Assembly (NCBI RefSeq): GCF_020782245.1
Contig: NZ_JAJGNP010000024.1
Location: 1 to 39,743, forward strand
Direction of reading: 5' to 3'
Length of the DNA: 39,743 bases
DNA from: Sphingobium soli
GTDB taxonomy: Bacteria > Pseudomonadota > Alphaproteobacteria > Sphingomonadales > Sphingomonadaceae
In this document: one piece after another, positions 37,435 through 39,743 of the stretch
Layout of the letters: every line of letters starts with the position of its first letter
How positions within the stretch are numbered: the stretch's first letter is position 1
Notes under the pieces: generated by a model
What the model was told of the DNA's origin: nothing
The model's database searches: none
The model's input: the letters and a program-made list of their open reading frames with translations, nothing else
Made by a program: the position numbers and the translations under genes

Positions 37435-38535
37435 TCAGCGCAGCGGCTTACGCTCGTGCCGTTTCTTGCAGAAACCGAGGAAGGCCCCGGCAGGGCTTTT
37501 CAGCTCGGGCTTGCCCATGTCGTGCCACCACGACACCCATTCGTCATAGAGCGCGTAAACGTCATATCCCGGCGCGGCGGTCTTGGCGTCGTGCATGGTT
37601 TCCGGGTCGATATAGGGCGCATCGTCGGCGACGGCGACCGGATCGGGCTTCCCCTTGAGGCCCGATCGGTTGCGGAACAGGATCACGTCATCGTCCATCG
37701 TCACCGCATAGTCGGGGAAATGGCCGTGATCGGCGTCATGCTCGCAGACCTTCTTGACCAAGGCCCGGAACACCCGGACCGGGCTGTTCGAGCCGCATTT
37801 CTTCTGTAGCAGCTCCAGGCCGATCTTCCATTCGTCCTTCACCCCGCAATGCTTGCGCGCCAGCTCATACATGCGCCGCTCGAACGGCTTGCGGAGCCGG
37901 AAATAGTCGCGGTGGAGGGTCAGGACGTTCTTGCTGATGACCGAGCGATAGACCCAATCCGACAGGGTGATTTCGAGATCGAGCATTCGGCCGTCGAACG
38001 TCTTGCGCGTGATCTTGGCTTCCTCGATCAGCCCAAAAATCCGCGTTTCCTCGACGCCGCCGGTCTGAATGTTGGTCCGCACCGTGGTTCCGCGAAGGCG
38101 GGTGAGGGCGTCGGCCATCAGCCGGTAGCCTTCGCCGCTGGTCTGCCGGTTGGTGGCGACGAGCATGTCATAGGCTTGCAGGCGCACCGTGCGGCTAGGC
38201 TGCTCGCCCTGGTTCATCTTCGCGACGAGCTGCGAGATGCAGTAGATCAATATGTCCTTGTCGTGGATCGTCGCCAGGCCCTTGCCCGAAGGGATAATCT
38301 CGATGACGTTGCCGTTATGCTCGTAGCGCCGCGTCCGGTTGTCAGGCTTGGTCGAGAGCGAGAACACCGGATGCTCCATCGAGGCCATGTCGTCCTTCGG
38401 GATCGCGTCCAGCACGTCGCAGATGAACAAGTCCTGGTTGGGGTGCCGCACCGGCAGCAGCGGCGTGCGATCGTCGCTTTCAGGCGGCGCGGCGATCGGC
38501 GCATCAAACAGGGAAGGGGAGGGGTCTATCGTCAT
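37435..38535 (-). CDS. repA: RPA-family plasmid replication initiator RepA (replicon 2)
   Basis: 366 residues of the RPA family: LFICDVLDAIPKDDMASMEHPVFSLSTKPDNR, IIPSGKGLATIHDKDILIYCISQLVAKMN, LQAYDMLVATNRQTSGEGYRLMADALTRLRGTT, ITLSDWVYRSVISKNVLTLHRDYFRL and MYELARKHCGVKDEW fit the winged-helix initiator. The C-terminal region beyond about 290 (YDEWVSWWHDMGKPELKSPAGAFLGFCKKRHE) is an additional domain of many such RepA proteins. It converges with the par operon and its start codon lies inside the first iteron, which suggests autoregulation. Clearly different from RepA of replicon 1. Confidence 0.9.
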   Translation of the reverse strand: MTIDPSPSLFDAPIAAPPESDDRTPLLPVRHPNQDLFICDVLDAIPKDDMASMEHPVFSLSTKPDNRTRRYEHNGNVIEIIPSGKGLATIHDKDILIYCISQLVAKMNQGEQPSRTVRLQAYDMLVATNRQTSGEGYRLMADALTRLRGTTVRTNIQTGGVEETRIFGLIEEAKITRKTFDGRMLDLEITLSDWVYRSVISKNVLTLHRDYFRLRKPFERRMYELARKHCGVKDEWKIGLELLQKKCGSNSPVRVFRALVKKVCEHDADHGHFPDYAVTMDDDVILFRNRSGLKGKPDPVAVADDAPYIDPETMHDAKTAAPGYDVYALYDEWVSWWHDMGKPELKSPAGAFLGFCKKRHERKPLR

Positions 38536-38840
38536 TTCACTAACGCTAGGGCTACTATCGTCATTTCACTAACGCAAGCGGAATTATCGTCATTTCAGAT
38601 TCACCGCCGCGCTATCGTCATTTCGATTACGCTTGGAGAGGGCTGGGACGGCTAGGCACTATCGTCATAGTGGATTCGCTTTTTCGTCACTCTGGATTCG
38701 CTTTTTCGTCAGAGCGGATTCACCGCGCGGCAAATTAGGTCCAAAAAACCGAGGATTTCCAAGCCTTTCCTGGCAAGGCCAATTTCCGTAACACATCACT
38801 AAACCCATATTTTAACACTAGCCGGCCTGTGGATAACTTC
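38526..38840. other. Candidate oriV of replicon 2: iterons, AT-rich segment, DnaA box
   Basis: Iterons close to ATCGTCATTTCACTAACGC occur at 38526-38546 and 38555-38575 (identical), and degenerate ones at about 38584-38602, 38612-38632, 38659-38679, 38682-38701 and 38704-38722, the later ones sharing TCGTCA...GGATTCGC. 38733-38819 is AT-rich, and the complement of a perfect DnaA box (TGTGGATAA) is at 38828-38836. The iteron sequence is unrelated to that of replicon 1, so the two origins should not cross-regulate. Confidence 0.8.
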
Positions 38841-38894
38841 GCCAGCGTCGTGGTTCACCCACCGCCGCACGACAAGAGAAAAGCGCCGCCTCTT

Positions 38895-38950
38895 GGGGCT
38901 TCGCCCCGCCGGCTCGCGGCCTTCGGCCGCCCCGGATCGCTTTGCGATCC
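38895..38950. repeat. Three consecutive perfect hairpins
   Basis: GGGGC-TTC-GCCCC (38895-38907), GCGGCC-TTC-GGCCGC (38916-38930) and GGATCGC-TTT-GCGATCC (38934-38950) follow one another, each with a 3-base pyrimidine-rich loop. No gene is supported in this region. A parallel hairpin block is found between oriV and traG of replicon 1. Confidence 0.55.
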
Positions 38951-39363
38951 TCCCACCCGGCATCCCCATGATGAGCCGACTTCGCCGGCACGCTTTTTAT
39001 TAGAGTGGGATAGTTTAAACGCTGCGCTCCTATCGCAGCGCCAACGCCAACAGCACCGTTGCAATTGGCTTTCCAGAAAAGCCAGGTGGATAGGGCAGCG
39101 ATCGCATCCGAGAGGGCGGGCAGGCGGAAATGTCGTCACAGGCGCAATTTCCGGGCCGCTGGACGGCATTCCGACCGTTCGCCATGGGGTGGAAGGGTCG
39201 AGCCGCCTATACCGCTCTACGGGCTTCCCAGGTGGCCGATTTTTGAAACGCTAGATCCTCGCCAATCACCCGTCGCGCGGACAATCGAGACCAGTTATAT
39301 CGGATCGGCCCAACGGCACGATCGCGGCCGGACCCGCCGTGGCTGCTAACGCGGCGGGTCCAA
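38951..39363. other. Intergenic stretch between oriV2 hairpins and traG
   Basis: About 410 bp without a supportable gene. It holds one more hairpin (GCTGCG/CGCAGC at 39021-39039). The open frames here give low-complexity Arg/Ser/Gly-rich products that look spurious. Together with the hairpin block it could be a transfer-related region, but no relaxase gene is in the window. Confidence 0.35.
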
Positions 39364-39666
39364 TCACGCCGGATCGAACTTCCCCGCGAACTCGCGATCG
39401 GCATAGTAGGCGAGCTTGGTGGCGACGATCGGCCGTTGCCCCGCGAGGAACAGCAATTCGAGGTTCGCCGGCATGGCGCGGACCTCATCGGGGGTGAGCA
39501 GGGGCCGCGCGACATGCTGGGTGCCGAACGACAGGCCGGATTCCTCCGCATCGAGCGCGCGGCTCATGGTCTCGAACACGACCGTCTCCTGGCCGAGCAG
39601 ATCGGAGACCAGTTTCGCGCTGTCGTGATCGTTGACCCCGAACACCTGGAGGACGCCGGCGTTCGA
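39364..39666 (-). pseudogene. traG: C-terminal fragment of TraG/VirD4-type coupling protein (copy 2)
   Basis: 101 codons, open from the Tn3 terminal repeat at 39667 to the stop at 39364: SNAGVLQVFGVNDHDSAKLV, VARPLLTPDEVRAMPANLELLFLAGQRPI and YYADREFAGKFDPA are the C-terminal part of a VirD4/TraG coupling ATPase. It is homologous to, but clearly diverged from, the fragment at 19523-20134. All ATPase motifs lie beyond the transposon end, so the gene is broken here. Confidence 0.83.
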
Positions 39667-39704
39667 GGGGGCGTTTGCGGGAGGGGGCGGAATCCTACGC
39701 CAAG
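39667..39704 (+). repeat. 38-bp Tn3-family terminal inverted repeat (right window end)
   Basis: Begins GGGGGCGTTTGCGGGAGGGG and ends ACGCCAAG; differs from the copy at 39-76 at one of 38 positions (C for T at position 34). The outer end is at 39667, so the element body extends right, out of the window. The flanking pentamer is TTCGA, versus TTTCT next to the left copy. Only 39 further bases are visible, so no transposase can be identified. Confidence 0.8.
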
Positions 39705-39743
39705 CTCGCCCAGATAGCCGGCGCGAGATCTTACTTGTTGCTG

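Noticed and set aside
38855..39169. Minus-strand open frame of 104 codons in the oriV2-traG interval
   Set aside because: The translation is Arg/Ser/Gly-rich, arises from hairpin DNA, has no ribosome site and overlaps the structural block; it looks spurious.

Overview
The window looks like part of a large, GC-rich accessory replicon from an alphaproteobacterium, most likely a sphingomonad plasmid. I infer this from two RPA-type repA genes, ParA plus small basic partition proteins, two TraG/VirD4 remnants, high GC, and dense metal and sulfur resistance cargo. There are no tRNA or rRNA genes, CRISPR arrays or core housekeeping genes.

Layout. (1) Positions 1-8.9 kb hold a sulfide/persulfide detoxification locus. 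A ten-gene minus-strand operon, mostly with 4-base overlaps, encodes two metallo-beta-lactamase-fold persulfide dioxygenase-like proteins, two YeeE/YedE proteins, a DUF442 protein, SQR, TauE/SafE, a TlpA-like thioredoxin and two DsbA-like proteins. A divergent peroxiredoxin - ArsR regulator - DsrE-like group faces it across one promoter/operator region. (2) Positions 8.9-14.2 kb hold a serine recombinase - adenine methyltransferase - BsuBI/PstI-type endonuclease operon, a protein with 12-residue repeats, a candidate small RNA and a NYN-domain protein. (3) Positions 14.4-15.2 kb hold a single-domain globin and a DUF1971 protein. (4) Positions 15.3-20.1 kb are replicon 1: an unusual UDG-fold/GIY-YIG gene pair, then parA - ribbon-helix-helix - repA, iterons, a DnaA box, a hairpin block and a truncated traG. 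(5) Positions 20.1-33.1 kb are a complete-looking 12.9 kb Tn3-family transposon with 63-bp imperfect inverted repeats. It carries a chromate cluster (chrB-chrA-SOD), a mercury operon (merR/merTPA), resolvase and transposase. (6) Positions 33.1-36.4 kb hold a lipoprotein gene beheaded by the transposon, a second lipoprotein, a histidine phosphatase, a HigBA-like toxin-antitoxin pair and a decayed SprT-like gene. (7) Positions 36.4-39.7 kb are replicon 2: parA - ribbon-helix-helix, a convergent repA, iterons, a DnaA box, hairpins and a second truncated traG.

Overall the window reads as a fused, two-replicon plasmid rearranged by Tn3-family elements. The same 38-bp Tn3-type terminal repeat sits at both window ends, facing outward from elements outside the window. 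It truncates a metallo-beta-lactamase gene on the left and traG on the right. The Cr/Hg transposon lacks a matching target duplication and joins two unrelated broken genes, which fits recombination between transposon copies.

The most notable unexplained signals are three. Both replicons carry octamer-phased repeat arrays before, inside and in one case after the parA/partition genes, and these are likely centromeres. A translationally coupled GIY-YIG nuclease/UDG-fold pair is lodged between such arrays. A promoter-to-terminator unit of about 70 nt, likely a small RNA, precedes the NYN gene. All functions are inferred from sequence reading alone; no database search was run.
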